Assembly (NCBI GenBank): GCA_037179385.1
Contig: CM074200.1
Location: forward strand, 30,445,884 to 30,509,883
DNA: 64,000 nucleotides
Direction of reading: 5' to 3'
From: Holothuria scabra
Lineage: Eukaryota > Echinodermata > Holothuroidea > Aspidochirotida > Holothuriidae
The first letter of the stretch is position 1, and each line of letters opens with the position of its first letter. Below, piece by piece: positions 13,016 to 26,359 of the stretch. Both the position numbers and the translations under genes were made by a program. The notes under the pieces are model-generated. The model was given only the letters and a program-made list of their open reading frames with translations. It had not been told where the DNA came from and did not search any database.

Positions 13016-13184
13016 CAGTAACTTCCGTGGGTTGGTATGTTAATATAAATAAATAAGCAAATATCACTTGCCCCCGTTTCATGGGTGAGAGTGCCTCCAA
13101 TACCAACATAATATAAAAGCGTTGCCTAATATTTCGAGGTCCTACCTCTTCCTCGGAGACTTGAGTAATAAAGCAAAGTACACT
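13014..13184 (-). repeat. 3' tail of PLE copy 2 with hammerhead-like fold
   Basis: This lies directly downstream of the copy 2 coding region and ends at a (TA)n array. On the minus strand at about 13160-13122 it reads CCGAGGA, then GAGGT-AGG-ACCTC (a perfect 5-bp stem), then GAAATATT. The layout matches a hammerhead core, but CCGAGGA differs from CUGAUGA at two positions, so it is probably inactive. Confidence 0.5.
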
Positions 13185-13835
13185 CTACAACGTAAACTCG
13201 TTTAAAATGCCCATATCTTTGTTCAGACCCCTGGTATGTGTTTTTAAGGATAAAATTAGTTTAATCTCCTCAGCTTTTCGTTGATCGTCGTCCCTAAAGT
13301 TGCCTTTCCAGATGATTAGCTTTAGATTGTCTATTGTGTGTTCGGGAGAGGAAAAATGCTCTGCAAAAGAAAATCCAGTAAGTCGCTGTGAAATGGTGTG
13401 TTTATGATTGTTGAAACGGAGACGGAATTTTGTCTTCGTTTCTCCTACATAATTGCCTTCAGTGCATTTTTTGCAAAAGAGTACATATATAATATTGGCA
13501 GAATCACAGTTAAAGTTACCTGGATAAAGTTTGTCTGAGGTGCCGGGGGGGGGGGGTATGAGGGATGAAGTACAGAAATGCTTACATTTTGGCATCTAGG
13601 TCTGCTGCATGGCGAGTTCCCTGTAGGGCTATAAGGACGAGGAATTTTGCTGCTTACGAAAATCTTTCTTAGGTTAGAGGGCTGTCTGAAAGACAGAAGA
13701 GGTCCATTATTGAAGGCGGCCTCTAATTCGACGTCATTTTGAAGAATTCTCCACAGTGATCTAAAGTTCTGGAAAAGATCCCTCACGATAGGATGGAAAT
13801 TGGTGGTGAAGGGAATCCGTTCAGGAGGGGTGGCC
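13185..13835 (-). pseudogene. Penelope-like element: RT end plus GIY-YIG (copy 2)
   Basis: Two overlapping minus-strand frames form one broken coding region. The upstream frame (about 13835-13520) gives the end of the RT/thumb region with FTTNFHPIV, SFRQPSNLRKIF and a Cys motif (CSRPRCQN). The downstream frame (13595-13185) gives the nuclease with ANIIYVLFCKKCTEGNYVGET and a following RLRFNNHKHTI. The frame change lies near the G run at 13545-13555. Most of the RT is missing, so this is a 5'-truncated copy with its downstream tail still attached. Confidence 0.87.
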
Positions 13836-13855
13836 TTTTTTCAAATAATTAGCGT

Positions 13856-13893
<38 letters not shown>

Positions 13894-13983
13894 ATGAAGA
13901 GTGAAATATAAACATGTATATGCAAAGTGAAAATAATTTATAATATAAAGAATAAATCAAACCGAAAATCTGCCTCGACGAAA

Positions 13984-14029
13984 AATTGACCGTCTCCACT
14001 GGGACTCGAACCCAGACCTTCTGCTCTAC

Positions 14030-14033
<4 letters not shown>
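13984..14033 (-). repeat. tRNA-like 3' half (T arm), probable SINE fragment
   Basis: On the minus strand CTGGGTTCGAGTCCCAG forms a perfect T arm with a canonical B box, followed by TGGAGACGG. The 5' half is cut off by the (TA)n array at 14034. The trailing sequence (GTCAATTTTTCG and on) would be a SINE body. It is not a complete tRNA. Confidence 0.55.
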
Positions 14034-14805
<772 letters not shown>

Positions 14806-14837
14806 GAAAAACAAAATATAATAAAAAAAATAAAATA

Positions 14838-15718
14838 AAAATATACAACCATAGACGAGTTACAGTTGAAGGGACCGGGAGTAAGTTTGACCCCAAAAGA
14901 AGTGTCAATGAAGTGGGTAGAGTTATTAATAAAAGTTCAGAGTTCACACCTAGGTTTATTACAGGGTCGGTTGCCTCCTAAGGTAGAGTTGCGAAAAGGT
15001 TTGGTTCTGCTAATAATAGATCTTAAATTAAGGGGTTGTTTACGCGCTATGGTAGGAGGTAGAGGGAAAATGCCCTTAATTTCAGGGTCACTTTGGAAGA
15101 TGCTACAGGAAGACCTGATTTCCTGTAGGAGGGGGTCAAGGTCGGGATGATGGGTAAGCACTAGGGGAATGTGCTCTAAAGTGTTCTTCTCTTTATACTG
15201 TAGGAGCCGCTCACGCTTGAGTGGTTCAACACGTCGGAAGGCGGTATCTAAAAGTTTGAAAGGGTATCCTCTGCGTTAGAAATAGTGAAAAAGGTTTGTA
15301 ATTTCTTTGACAAAATCAGAGTTTTCGAAGCAAATGCGTTTGTATCTAAGGAGCTGACTTTAAACTATAGAACTTTCAATATGTAAAGGGTGAAAGCTTC
15401 TATAATGGAAGTATGAGTGTCTGTCGGTAGGCTTACTATATACTTTCGTAACAACACTACCCCCTTTAAGACAAATCTCGACACCAAGGAATGGAATACT
15501 GACTTGGGAGGACTCCATTGTAAATTTTATAGAGTGATGTTGGTCATTAGCCAGTTGAAAAAATTTAAGAGTTCTACAGGTCCCTCATTCCAGATAAAGA
15601 TAATGTCATCTATATCTAACATAGAAAAACGGTTTTACATTTGCCGAGCTTAATAATTTATGTTCAAAGTCCGACGTAAACAAATTTGCGTATGAGGGTG
15701 CCATTCTAGTACCCGTTT
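14838..15718 (-). pseudogene. Penelope-like element: RT segment, inverted part of copy 3
   Basis: Reading the minus strand from 15718 down: GTRMAPSYANLF, then the catalytic box DIDDIIFIW (first position changed from the usual Y), then FLGVEICLKGG, YSKPTDRHSYFHY and LRYKRI. Next come LEHIPLVLTHHPDLDPLLQ, QPLNLRSIISRTKPF, the Cys motif CNKPRCEL and FNCNSSMVVYF. This order is diagnostic of PLE reverse transcriptase. Two frameshifts and internal stops break it. The coding stops where the GIY-YIG domain should begin; that domain is found on the opposite strand from 15719. Confidence 0.85.
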
Positions 15719-16030
15719 GGGGCATTTGTCACAACTGTGACTAATGCCCCAACGGTAATTATGTAGGCGAAACCAAAACTCCATTCCGTCTCCGGTTTAT
15801 CAATTATAAACAGACTATTCGCGAAAAATCCGACCAATATACTGTTTCATTACACTTTAATCTCCAAGACCATGGACTTGAGAATCTACACTGTTGCCTG
15901 CTACGTGGAGGATTGAAATCCGACTCTGATCGTAAATCGTATGAGCTAAAGGTCATGAATAAGCTTAACACGCTGCACCACGGTCTGAATAGGGAACGGT
16001 CGCACTTGGGTTCCTTCAATTGCCTCCGAT
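15719..16030 (+). pseudogene. Penelope-like element: GIY-YIG end of copy 3
   Basis: The plus strand encodes [29 protein letters not shown] and [14 protein letters not shown], closely matching the nuclease of copy 2. One stop interrupts the Cys region just before NYVGET. It begins exactly where the RT segment on the opposite strand ends, so the two look like halves of one element with its 5' part inverted. It ends at a TGA near 16030, before the (TA)n at 16062. Confidence 0.85.
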
Positions 16031-16068
16031 GAACTCCCAGCTTTCTGTGTTTTCTGTATAAATATGTA

Positions 16069-16234
<166 letters not shown>

Positions 16235-16235
16235 A

Positions 16236-16267
<32 letters not shown>

Positions 16268-16268
16268 G

Positions 16269-16299
<31 letters not shown>

Positions 16300-16341
16300 A
16301 TAAACATATATATAAATATATATATAAATATATATAAACCA

Positions 16342-16822
<481 letters not shown>

Positions 16823-16957
16823 CGAACGTTGTAAGATCGACTGTAACTGTAGGTCAAAAACTTGGTAATAATTTGATCCTGAATTTTAATTCAACCCAAG
16901 TACTGACATTGCCTTCTGAACAAGGGAAGAAATATAGAAAAAAACCAGAAGGAAAAT

Positions 16958-17030
16958 TCAGCAAAGCGGGAATTTGAACCCGGGACGGCTCGCTTTCCGG
17001 GCGAGTGCCCTACCACTGCACTGAACGTGA
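16958..17030 (-). repeat. tRNA-like sequence, probable SINE head
   Basis: The minus strand has an A box (TGCAGTGGTAGGGC), an anticodon stem CTCGC/GCGAG with loop CCGGAAA, and a B box-like GGTTCAAATTCC. C replaces U33, the T stem is imperfect and the B box carries an extra base. A decayed tRNA-derived SINE fits better than a functional tRNA. It lies about 230 bp upstream of the lysozyme start codon. Confidence 0.5.
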
Positions 17031-17260
17031 CTGACGTGATATCCGGCTCGACCCAAGCTACAATTACTTTTCAACTTAAGGAAGACAGCTGGCAAAGTTA
17101 AAGTCATATGAACGAGTAATTCGCGCATTTTATAACGCATGAATATTCAGTGGACTAATAGAACCATAACACCAATAGAAAAACGTATATTATCTACATC
17201 CACATGTAACAAGAGCTCATATTTCAAGCAGTAAGAAGCAGATCAACAACTATACACGAG

Positions 17261-17309
17261 ATGAAGACCTTCATTGTAATTCTTGCGGTGTTTGTCGCGG
17301 TAAAGGGGG
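17261..17309 (+). CDS. i-type lysozyme, exon 1 (signal peptide)
   Basis: The ATG at 17261 starts a typical secretion signal, MKTFIVILAVFVAVKG: a short basic start, a hydrophobic core and a small-residue end. After one extra G comes the donor GTAAGT at 17310. The phase (1 nt over) and the last codon join in frame with exon 2 to give ...KGGPVPDDC, the usual start of mature i-type lysozymes. A TATATTA string lies about 75 bp upstream. The link over an 18-kb intron is inferred from phase, signal peptide and order; no other candidate first exon was seen. Confidence 0.75.
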
Positions 17310-19780
17310 GTAAGTTTTGGAACAGTAATTTGTACGTTGCTGCAATAAACTGATAAAAGATCTCATTAAACAAAAAGAAGAATATTGTCGAATTAAGAAT
17401 TTCGACTCTGATTCCAAACACGTCTACACAATTGTTAAACTTTTTGTTTCAAAATTTTAACTAGTGTCTATATCTAAATTGGAAACCGAAAACAACATAT
17501 AGCTGAGACTGCATTCTCGGTGTGTTCCATGTTTCGATATGGTATCCCAGTGATATTGTTTTCCAGCCCCCTGTGTATCCTCACACGTATCGCTTACATG
17601 GCAATGATCGTCTTCCCAGATATTTCCAAATCCTCGAAATGTGCTATTTGTATCTCTTCCCATAACTTCTTAACTATATAGATCACTTGAATGTGCATCA
17701 TGTGAATCAAAATGGACTATTTTATATACCTGACCACTAGCGTAAAGTACGGGAAAATTCCCCTGACCATTGGCCTAAATTACGGGGAAGGGGGAAGTCC
17801 CCTAATTTGAGCTTTTGGGATGTTTTGTAGGAACATTTGGCTGATTTTGTCGGTACTTCCGACCAGGTTGAACTGTGGGGAAGTATTCCGATAGATACCG
17901 TATAACTCAAACGTAATGATCGACCACCGTAGTAACAAAAAATAAATACAAAAAAATCTTAAACTCATTCACCTTCAGTTATGCTTTGATTCAAGATTAA
18001 AACCAGTTGAAATCAAATGTAGGTTGAATTACGGTATAGTGAGTTTCGCAATTAGGATATTGTTCTATCGTCTGAGCGTGATTTTAAAGGAACATGATTT
18101 GGGAATCGATAAGAAATTCTTTTATCTTTTTGTTAGTTTGTGGAAGATGCGTAACGCAAATGCAATATCATATTTCGTATGTCAAGTCAAGTAATTCTAT
18201 ACTGAGTCCATGGTAGTAGAAGGGGCTTTTCTATGTTTGGGATTTAACAAAAATCGGCCAGGCTGTTTTCACCTACACATAATGATAAACAGAAGTGCGA
18301 GAATGGTTCCCAATAAGTCTGAATCAATATTCATTTGAGCCCACCTTGTAACAAGGTAGCAAGTTATTATTTCTTTTCAAGTGAAATTTTTATTGTAAAG
18401 GAAACCTCTAAAGAACGACTGCTTTGTTTCTGTTGCAAGTGTGGGATACCCCTTTTCGACTGTTTGAGGGATTCGATTTTTCAAAAATTTTCTTTACGCT
18501 CCTCGCTTATCGAACAAACTACTTCACAGAAATATGCTTGCCTACAGATCATTCTTTGTTGGTGGCAGTATTAGGAATTATTATTCGCTGAATGCTTCAA
18601 AATCTAAGGAGAATAGCGCATTTTATCTGGTAATTTCCTTTGAAACAGCACGTTCCTGAGTTTTCTATTGAAGTGAAAATTTGATTGCAATCGAAAGCCA
18701 AATATCACGACTGCTTTAAGTCTGGGAAATGCCATTTCCAGCCACCCGGGTTTCACAATCTTTGAAAATTTTCTGCACGCTCGACACCTACCAGTGGTGG
18801 CGCTCCGCTTAGTTTTTCGGGCAAAAAATGTTCACCCCGCAAAACTAAAACGATTGCGCACACGTAAGTCAATACAGGGATCTGTTGGGGGGGGGGATAA
18901 CAGCTCCCAGGTCAATATGACACTTCAAAAATAGCCTATGTTAAGAGGTAGCCAACTTTTTCGTGGATTTTACCAATAATCTGCATGATGATATTCAGTA
19001 ACCCCAAGTTACGAATCGCCCCCGGCGACCTTCTTGATTTTTCACATAAACAGCCAGATTCTTCTGCAAAAACCACCAAATCTGTCATAAAACTACACTT
19101 TTTTTTTCAATATAAGCTTCAAGAGTTTCAAAAATGTCCTGAAAAATTTCCAATTTCGATGGATACATAAAAACAATAAAAAACCAAGGCCAACTTCTTT
19201 CAACTCCCAAATCAGCTCACTTAATGAAAACTCCGCATTTTTCAGTATTACCTTACAAAAGAAAGAAAAAATTTCCTTCAATAAATTCCAAAATTTCTGT
19301 AAAATATGCTCTAAATTTTCAAATCTTTGTTCGAAAAGGTTTCGGGCAAATTTCCAGTTTCGTCTTAGAGCCTAAGTGCGTAGACCTAAAATAATATGGG
19401 GAACCCCAAATGAATTTCAGCCGTTGCACATATAACTTGTTTGGTTTTGCTTTCATGGAGGGAATGTTCTTTAATAAACACCCCGAAATTTTCATGGTCG
19501 TTATAAAAAGCCAAAGTTCTTCCAAAAATTTCAAATTTTCTTCAAAAAAAAAAAAAAAACTCACGATCTTGCCAAGTGACGTCCCACTGGGAGTAATTCA
19601 TCCCCTTTGTCGGGTCTTTGATATTCTGCCCCCGCCCTTCGTCGATGTTCTGCCCCCCCCCCCCTCCGTTTGGGAGCTTTGTCCCCTTGTCGGGCAAATC
19701 CTGGCGCGCCACCCCTGAATAGTCGACAGCTTTCATGGCGAAGGGATGAGACATGAATTGTACAGTTACTAGATAACTTA

Positions 19781-20690
19781 GGTAGACCTAATTTTAGGGG
19801 TTGTATTGATGGTAAAAAGTGACCAAAGTTAGGTTTAATGTATACGGTGCAGACTGAACAGCATGGTGGTTACTACTGGATTCCATGAGAAGATTTTCCG
19901 TCTGCATTTGATGTGAGGTTGTTTGTTTTGAATAAATTAACGTTTCCTTATATTTGATCAGAAAGGGTATGACAATGTTTCTGAGAAATTTAAGAGAGGC
20001 CTATAACTAAATTACACTGAGGTGAGATGTCATGAATAAGTTTATGAAAATCCGTCGGCTCGGCGATGTACGGCGGTCTGACCTAATCCACCTTGTATTT
20101 TTTTCTACAGAGCCTTTGCCCTAGGCCCCATAAACTATAACGCTGGGACGACCAGTGAGTAAGGATTACCTGGCTATATTTAGAAGAAAGTAACAGTTAC
20201 TAACGTTAGGCTAAAAGTGCAGGCCTAACTTTAGAGGTCGTATTGATCGTAAAAAGTGACCAAAGTTAGCCTGGTTTCACCCCGTCTATACAGTTCAGAT
20301 TTAACAGCAGCGTGGTTTCTACTGAATTCCATGAGATGTCCCGTCTGTCTTTGATGTGAGGATGTTTGTTTTGAATGAGTTAACGTTCCCTTATATTTGA
20401 TCAGAAAGGAACTTATGACAATGATTTTGAGAAATTTTAAGAGAGGCCTATAACTAAGTTACACTGAGGTGAGATGTCATGAATAAGTTTATGAAAATCC
20501 GTCGGCTCCGTGATGTACGGCGATCTGACCTAACATACCTTGTGTTTTTTTCTTCATAAAGCATTTGCCCTAAGCCCAATAAACTTATATACGGAGTGTA
20601 TAACGCTGGGACGACCAGTGGGTACGGATTACCTAGCTTTATTAAGTATATAGAAAGTAACAGTTACTAACATTAGGCTAACAGATCTAG
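19781..20690 (+). repeat. Tandem duplication, two units of about 440 bp
   Basis: Unit 1 (about 19781-20221) and unit 2 (about 20222-20690) share long strings in the same order. Examples are GTAAAAAGTGACCAAAGTTA, GAGGCCTATAACTAA, GAGATGTCATGAATAAG, AAAATCCGTCGGCTC and CGCTGGGACGACCAGTG. Differences are scattered substitutions and small indels, such as an extra TATACGGAGTG in unit 2. Neither unit codes for a recognisable protein. Confidence 0.8.
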
Positions 20691-21149
20691 GCCTTAACTA
20701 ACGTTAAGTATAATTGAGAGGACTAGGAGACCTAAACCTGACTTTCTTCACTATTAACCGACAGTACAAACTCTAGCGTTGGGCCTACCTAAGTTATTTA
20801 GTAGTTGTGCAGCTCATGCCTCACCCCTCATCCCCATTAAATCTGTGAAAACGAAAAATGTTTGACTTTCTTTTCAGAGTGCTTGAAAAATTTAGAGCTT
20901 TTGTTGAAAAAATGGATTATTGTAAGGTAAAATGGGAAATTTTAGGATTTCTCTGATTTACCGTATGGTCTTCTTGTAAGCGAAATCAAGAAGATCGTCG
21001 AGGGGGATGGGAGACTGAAGTTAACAGGGTTTACATTTTTTCGTATAGATGAAGGCTCTCCGACGAAATTGGATCTGCCACCCGATCCCCTCGATGGCGC
21101 CACCCTTGCAACTATCCCAGTCCCAGTTGGCTGAAAGTTCGCGGGTAAC

Positions 21150-24060
21150 TAGCCAGCTAAATGTGAAGTACGCCACTATTTTGTACGTCTCGTTCGAAAG
21201 GTGTTTGTCGTGTACGTTTGCTTCATTAACGCACTTTGGGCCTTCTTCATTTAAGTGTGGATGATTACCGATTCAAAAGTGTTCGTTGTGTACTTTGAGT
21301 CGTTACCAATTGCAAAAGCGCCATCATTTAATTACTTCGTGCCTTCCTCTTGTGAGTTAGTGTCGTTATTATTTAAAAACTGTTTGTCATGTACTTGTTT
21401 ATCGTTTTTATTACGAGCGAATACGAAGTATTACGAGCGAATGCGAAGTATAGCAGTCGCTTTAAGGACTTGTTACAGTGTTTTCAATCTGCATGCCTTG
21501 TTGGTTTTGTTACTTTGTAAGTGTTTGTAAATTAAAATGCGTTAACCATGAAAGCAGATAATTTATTTAAGGATGTCTCTGGTTTCATTACACGTTGAGG
21601 CATATTACTTGAAGGATATTTCAATCACGTGTTCCTTGGAACGACTGTATGGGGTTCTCAGAACCCCTTTCTATAGTTTTTGTCAACTGCCGTTCTTTAT
21701 GACATAGTCGTTACCCTTTTTTTCTTACAGTTTGAAACATCCAAGCAACCCGTTGACTTAAAAGTTTAGGCGTTGTTTTAAGAAAAAATGAACGGGGAAT
21801 TCTTTTCATAATGAAGCAACTTATAACTGTAACAAGAGCGACAAACTTTAGTTATATTTTATTTTTTCAGAACTGAAGACAGTCACAGAGGGTTAGGAAT
21901 AGAGAACGGATAAGAAAACGTAGTCTCCCGGCTGCGAAAATTGCGCAATATTAACTGCGTAGTTTTCTTATGACCTAGACGTTTCAACTGACACATGAAT
22001 CGCCCTTACGTATAGGCGCTTGCTTTGCCGGTGACCACATGATCAGCCGAAAGACATATGATACAGTGGATGATGTCAATTGCTACCGTGGCTTGAAAAA
22101 GCCATTTAGAGATTTTGATGTTCTACATTTTGTAAATATTCTCACATTAGATTTTTCATTGGTGGCTGTACTTGACGGCATGGTATAATTAGATTTAGCA
22201 ATCTTGTAAGAGAAACTTGAAACGGTTCCTTTAAGCAACCGTACTGTAAGGGAAAAGACCACAAGCTGCGCACTTATCCAACCAAAGAAAGAGGAGGGCG
22301 GTGAGAAATTCTATACTGTTTTTTGTTGTTGACAATTACAGTAGGAATGGGAAGAGAGTTCTCTGATGAGGAGTAGCAAAATAAAAGACTGCGTAGTTAT
22401 CTCTCTCTACCCTTAAACCTCATTAGCCAAGACGATAGCTAAATTACATCTCTTCTGATCTGGAAGCATGTGCTTGCTTTGTTGGTGATCATGCGATGCA
22501 TTCACAGGTGATCCGGTTGAACTGCCGCACCGTAATAAGCACTGCCATCGAACAATACTGAGAACACTAAAAAAAAATTACTGAAATTGTCATTCGTGAG
22601 GAAATTTTGACATTTTGAACTTTATGTTATTTTGAATAATATGCGTGAAAATCTGAGAATTTTGGCTACGGCAGGAAATTCCTAATAAAATAATTCTTCT
22701 GCAATCTAAACACGTGTATTTTCTAGATCTAGTAGATAATATCATCCACTACTTGTTTTATTCAGTCAATTAATATCATTATAAACGTATCACTCACATA
22801 TACTTTTCCAAACCTCGAGCTTGTATCATAAACACTTCTTTTTCCCTCACCTCCCATCACTACTGTTTCACCTATATAAATTTTCAACAATGATATATTT
22901 TTCTGAAATGCGCAAACCTCATTCTAAAAAATTCACGTGTTTGGTCTAACGGTAGAACATCCCCTAACACGCGGAAGGCCTGGGTTCGAGGCCAGGTCGA
23001 GTCATACCAAAGAATCTAAAAATGGAACCTACTGCCGTCTGGGAGTTGCTAAGTTAAGCAACTTTTTATTAATATCACTAGAACCGGTAAAGACCGCCTC
23101 CATTCGCGAGTATGGATGCCTTGCATTCTGGTTAAATGTTAAGACCGTCATCAAGTTACTTTGGGCCTTTATTATGTAATTTTGGACCAACATTGTTTGA
23201 AAAAAAGCCCTCTAAATTACATTGGACATTCTTCATATAAGTTTGGGTTAGTATTGTATAAAAACTGTCTGCCATGTAATTTTTTATCGTTATTAAAGTC
23301 TCAAACTTCTCACCCCAAACTACAATTTTGGTACGAGGGTGCCGAAATTCTCAATTGGTTCAGCTCTCTGATTGACAGCTATTTCAAACAATGCAGAGTA
23401 CCAAAGCTTATATTACACAGCATGAACGGTACTGAGAGTGTTTTGATTATATAAATTGAGTTTTTCTTTACTCAACTTGAAGCAATAAACTGAGATTGTA
23501 TCGGATGAGCATGAATTTTAGAAAATTGTGGGAGGGGTTTAAGTAAGAAGGTTAGGAGAATTGGTACTGTTTGGGGTGAGAGAACTGGGCCTTTATGTGT
23601 AAAAAGGCCATCATCAAGTTACTTTGGGCTTTTATTATGTTATTTTGGACCAACATTGTTTGAAGAAAACGTTGTCGTGTACTTTTAAATCGTGTTTAAA
23701 TGCAATAGTACCGTCTTTAAATCCCTCTGGGCCTTCTCCATGTAAGTTTGTGTCGTTATTGTGTGAAAACTGTTTGTAATGTACTTTTTATCGTTTTTAA
23801 ATGTTAAAAGGCCGTCAACAAGTTACTTTGGACTTTCATCGTGATATTCTGGATCATAACTGTTGGAAAAGAGTTCGTCATCAAACCATTCTGGGTCTTC
23901 ATTATGTCATTTTGGGCCGTCGCCATTCAATAACTGATCGTCGTCAACGTTAAGTTGCTCTTCATCATTGAAAATTGATCGTCGTCAACGTAAAGTTGCT
24001 CTTCATCACCAAAGAGTGATTTTCACCAACGCAAAATTACCCTTTACCATACAAAAGGTG
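21150..24060 (+). repeat. Dispersed repeat units of about 100-200 bp
   Basis: Related units at about 21170-21400, 23140-23310 and 23590-23850 share a pattern: TCAAGTTACTTTGG, CTTTATTATGT, TTTTGGACCAACATTG, then AAAACTGTTTGT(A/C)ATGTAC and TTATCGTT. Copies are diverged and partly tandem. No coding potential was recognised. Confidence 0.55.
22935..23008 (+). repeat. tRNA-like sequence, probable SINE head
   Basis: TTTGGTCTAACGGTAGAAC resembles an A box and GGGTTCGAGGCC a B box; the T stem has one mismatch and the acceptor stem is not maintained. It lies inside lysozyme intron 1 on the same strand. Confidence 0.5.
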
Positions 24061-24085
24061 GTTGTCGTCAACATAAAATTATACG
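23937..24085 (+). repeat. Imperfect 40-bp tandem repeats
   Basis: Three to four units repeat the pattern GTCGTCAACG(T/A)AAGTTGCTCTTCATCA, with the later units diverged (CACCAACGCAAAATTACCC, then GTCGTCAACATAAAATTA). Confidence 0.7.
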
Positions 24086-26359
24086 CCCATGGCGTGAAAG
24101 AGAAGAACTCCACGGTACATGAGCTGAAGCAAGTTTTGCACACTTCCTTAGCTGACTGGCATTGGTTCAATTGTACAAAATGACAAGTGTGGAGGGTCCT
24201 AGTGGTGGCGTTACCTGGGGGGGGGAGGGCAGGGGACGGAAGCCCCCTCAAAAGCATTTCGACCAGACCCCCACTCGCTTCCCTATAACAATTAAGGGTT
24301 AAAAAAATCGGGAAAATGTGATTGAGACAAAACTTCACAAAGTAATACTTCTTGCAAGTATGGAATGTTAGTATTTACGCGGAAGCAAGTTATTCAAAAT
24401 TGAAAAAAAAAAACAAACAAACAAAAAAACAAAAAAAACAAAAACAAAAAACAAAACAAAAAAAGAAACGCAAACAAAAAAAAAAAAAAACACATTCGAA
24501 TTTAAACTGGGCCAAATTGTAAAAGTTCCTATACTATCACATTTTTGAAACTGTAGCAAGAGTTGCAAACATTGACTCTCTTTCGGTAAATGCATAATTT
24601 CATTTAGCCTGTATGAACGAAATAACCATGGTGGAGATATGAGTGTATGCATCTTTTTTGTTGACGTGAACAAAGAATGATCCTGTATAATTTTGGTAGG
24701 ATCGGGGGGGGGGTTCCCGAAATGTATGAAGCATCTGAAGAGAGGGCACCATAATAGCATTTTCTCCAATCAGTGGCAAGTAAGGACGCTTCACTTTTAC
24801 TACATTTTACTTTCAACGATAATTTTTTATGCAGATTGAAATAGAACGAGCAGAAAGCAAGAGGGTTAATTCAAAATAGAATATGATTACATGAGGATCA
24901 GGTTCAACGAAGGGAGGGGGCTCACAGGCCTCAGGAAAACCCCCTATCCATCGAAATGCCCAATTGTATTGAGCGGAAACCTCCAAACCCTAGGTAGGGA
25001 GATGTGTTCGGTTCTAGTATCCAAAAGCATGTATCAGCATAACGAAGTCCCTTATGAAAAACGCTTCTGAATATGATGTAGAAAGGGTATTTTCTGTAAA
25101 TGTTTACAAAAAGTGAAGAATCACTAAAAACTGTTAGGTTTTTTAACAAACATTTTTTTTCTGGTATGAGTAAGTTTAGCTTAAAATCATAATTATAGCC
25201 ATGAACCTAAATGGAAAATGCAATCATGCCAATTCGAATTCGTGTAGTAGTCCATCCTATTTCATGAATGACTCTTGACGATCATGTGACAATTTTTTTC
25301 TCACTGAATTCCAGAATTAACGGGTTGTTACTCATCGCTTTACGATTACTACGCAATGTACAAGTCCTAAAATTTCATGAAAGGTACTTGGAAGAGTAAT
25401 ATGGAGAAATTAGTGAAAAGTAGCTGTTGTTTCAAAATTAGCTTAAAGCAATGAAAATACAATTGGGTGTTCATTACAACAGGTCCGTAACAGCTCCCTG
25501 ATTACAAATGACTGTATTTCATTTAGAAGAAACATGATACCACCATCAATGTTTGCAGGTACAAAATTTTCTATATCCATGTGGTTTTCCAAACGTGGAT
25601 GGCCTCTGAGTTTCCGTCTGGCCAGGCACTTGGTAGTTTGATCTTTGCCCTGATCCATTATTCCAATTTTCGGTCGATTAAGACACATAAAAACAAAATT
25701 GAAACAGAGTAATCACCAAAATATTACTACATTTCACCCAAAAATTGTCAAAATATTTTTCTACTGACTAGCCACCGCATATAGTTGACTACTTTAGTGG
25801 TCAAATTGACCATTCCATTTTTAAAGTGCGCGCGAAGCCCCATCTCGATACATTCAGCACAGAGTGACGCATATTCCTTTGTTTACTGTCTGGTCGTCGT
25901 TCTGGAGATTTGCATAATAGGGCAATCTCCAAAACGAAGACCTCAAAAGGTTGACTTTTCGATGGCGCCACCCCTACAGGAAGAATAATTTTATGTATGC
26001 TACTGGAGGCACGGGAAGACAACCCCTGCCTTTTCAAACACATTGCATAACACCCTGCCGTATGTTTCTCTGTTTACTTTCGGGTCTTCGTTTGTCACTC
26101 CTATAGTATTCAAAAGTTCATTTAAATCTTCATTTGAACTTAGAATGTAAAATCGTTCCCGCTGTTTCTTCAACAGTCCAAAAATATTGCAGGCTACCAT
26201 TGTCAATCGCCTTTTTGCCGAATTTGCTCCGTCATTTGCAAAATCAATGTCAGCATCTAACACGCTACATCTTCATGAATACTGAGTACATACTAACTTT
26301 GCTACCACCATCACTAACGATGGCTTGGTCGATATATAGCATTATCAGTAGTGATAAAC

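Noticed and set aside
26000..26263. 87-residue minus-strand frame (MLDADIDFANDGANSAKRRL...)
   Set aside because: Composition looks protein-like, and a host exon on the opposite strand is possible. I recognise no domain and cannot support splice sites on both sides.
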